Part shown: piece by piece, positions 5,389 to 6,551 of the stretch
Layout: each line of letters opens with the position of its first letter
Position numbering within the stretch: the first letter of the stretch is position 1
Assembly (NCBI GenBank): GCA_937959375.1
Contig: CALGLS010000179.1
Span: 1 to 6,551, forward strand
Source of the DNA: an uncultured Saprospiraceae bacterium
Lineage (GTDB): Bacteria > Bacteroidota > Bacteroidia > Chitinophagales > Saprospiraceae
DNA length: 6,551 nucleotides
Direction: 5' to 3'
Notes under the pieces: model-generated
Database searches by the model: none
What the model was told of the DNA's origin: nothing
What the model saw: only the letters and a program-made list of their open reading frames with translations
Program-made: the position numbers and the translations under genes

Positions 5389-6551
5389 CTACCAACTACC
5401 ACCACCGCCGCCACCAAATCCGCCACCAGAGCTACCACCACTAAAACCACCACCGCCACTATTTCCGCTACTACTATCAGGAACAGGTGAACTAGTAAAA
5501 ACTTGCTGAATTTCTCTAGGTTGAAAACCTTCTGTAAAACTCTGAAAAGAAGGCTGACTGTTAGTCATTTGTCCATGGCTGTGATCATGACCATAATAGC
5601 CATACCAAATAGGAGCAGCGAATAAACCGTCAGTTTGTTTCAACCATTTTGTGTCCAAACCAAAGGCAATTGCATATGGAAAAATGTATTCGAAGTATTT
5701 CGGATCTTTTTCTAAAATAGCACTAATGGCATCTCTATCTGGATGCTTTATCGTTTTGCGAAAGCTATGTAATTGTCCCATCAAATCACGTCCATAGTCG
5801 CTTAATTTAGGACTCAGGAAATGTGTAATAAAAGCAAAAAAGCCAATTACCATCATAGTAATGCCCGGTATTATTTGTTGAAAAAATACCATCGAAGCAA
5901 TGCCCAATCCAACAAAAATAAAGAAGGCTGCAATCATCCATCCAGAATGAAAAATGCGGTAAGAAGAACGATCGTAAAGTTCATGTTCTTTCAAGATATC
6001 TTTGATCTGAGATTTTGCTTGAGCCATTGAACGATAGAAAATATTGGTAAATTCATTTAGATACACCACCTCTTTTTCTGCAAATAACTTGTTGAAAACA
6101 GTTTGTTGATAAGTAGGTGTATCTGTTGGTAAATCTTTGATTTTTTCAAGACGCATGTTAAGACCTTCCTCCGATTCGGTGGGTCGGTTACGAATGCTGA
6201 GGTAACCTTGTTCTGCCCACCAAGGGAGTAATGAAATGATGTCATGATTGTTTGCCTGATTGTCAATGAGCGTCCCCATTTCGGCAGGACTATATCCTTG
6301 GGGAGGGTAATAAATCGCCTCATCGGTTGATTTGATTTTTGGGTTTCGACCCAACTTAAACCAAAACCAAGAGAAGAAAGCAATCAGCGCTGCAGGAATT
6401 CCCAACAAGCTGTTTTTCTCCCAAAAGCTTTTTGGAGTTCCATCAGGATTCATACCGGGTGTTGTATTGGTAATGGATCCTTTTGGTAAATTTACCGCAA
6501 TAGTAACACCTTCTCTTGGGTTCAATTGGCGAGTCGCTTTACCATAAAGAT
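5389..6551 (-). CDS. DUF2207 (YciQ-like) membrane protein, 5'-truncated by the window edge
   Basis: The reading frame is open from the window end to a TAG at 5389-5391, so about 387 C-terminal residues are present and the N-terminus lies beyond 6551. A TTG at 6523-6525 is not a credible start, because the residues before it (LYGKATRQ) continue the conserved LNPREGVTIAVNLPKG motif that ends the extracytoplasmic DUF2207 domain. After it come a membrane segment (about 6349-6408, LLGIPAALIAFFSWFWFKLG), the family motif YYPPQGYSPAEMGTLID (about 6265-6315), a cytoplasmic stretch with LLPWWAEQGYLSIR, two more membrane segments (about 5878-5943 and 5815-5871), and YIFPYAIAFGLDTKW, also typical of the family. 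The C-terminus is Ser/Gly-rich and ends in SGGSSGGGFGGGGGGSW, a common ending for DUF2207 proteins. The biochemical function of the family is unknown. It is convergent with the Kelch gene and no functional link is evident. Confidence 0.93.
   Translation of the reverse strand, partial: LYGKATRQLNPREGVTIAVNLPKGSITNTTPGMNPDGTPKSFWEKNSLLGIPAALIAFFSWFWFKLGRNPKIKSTDEAIYYPPQGYSPAEMGTLIDNQANNHDIISLLPWWAEQGYLSIRNRPTESEEGLNMRLEKIKDLPTDTPTYQQTVFNKLFAEKEVVYLNEFTNIFYRSMAQAKSQIKDILKEHELYDRSSYRIFHSGWMIAAFFIFVGLGIASMVFFQQIIPGITMMVIGFFAFITHFLSPKLSDYGRDLMGQLHSFRKTIKHPDRDAISAILEKDPKYFEYIFPYAIAFGLDTKWLKQTDGLFAAPIWYGYYGHDHSHGQMTNSQPSFQSFTEGFQPREIQQVFTSSPVPDSSSGNSGGGGFSGGSSGGGFGGGGGGSW

Noticed and set aside
6523..6525. 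TTG as the start codon of the minus-strand DUF2207 gene
   Set aside because: The frame continues to the window edge without a stop, and the residues before it (LYGKATRQ) extend a conserved family motif, so the gene is truncated rather than starting here.

Overview
The window looks like a chromosomal segment of a Bacteroidota bacterium, probably a marine or environmental member of the Saprospiria/Flavobacteriia type. This is inferred from a type IX secretion (T9SS) C-terminal sorting domain, AT-rich codon use, absence of Shine-Dalgarno motifs before the starts, and a DUF1080 gene paired with a PVC-type cytochrome. The exact lineage cannot be fixed from the sequence alone.

Positions 23-3678 (+) hold two translationally coupled genes. 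The first encodes a secreted protein with two DUF1080 (3-keto-disaccharide hydrolase-like) domains. The second encodes a lipoprotein with a dehydrogenase-like beta-propeller, a HEAT-like helical region and a C-terminal cytochrome c. They overlap by ATGA, so they are very likely one operon, which may begin upstream of the window. The pairing suggests extracytoplasmic oxidation of a sugar or glycoside and cleavage of the oxidised product, but the substrate is unknown.

Positions 3679-3969 are intergenic. They contain a 163-bp MITE-like element with 19-bp perfect terminal inverted repeats, a central hairpin and a flanking 3-bp direct repeat (CCA). It ends 33 bp before the next gene.

Positions 3970-5169 (+) encode a secreted six-bladed Kelch-type propeller with a T9SS sorting domain.

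Positions 5170-5388 separate two convergent genes. They are filled by a large inverted repeat (two 47-bp arms made of 9-10 bp units) and two smaller GC-rich hairpins.

Positions 5389-6551 (-) hold the 3' part of a DUF2207 (YciQ-like) membrane protein gene that runs off the window.

All four genes belong to recognisable families. The least explained structures are the two non-coding palindromic elements and the functional link between the DUF1080 protein and the cytochrome lipoprotein.
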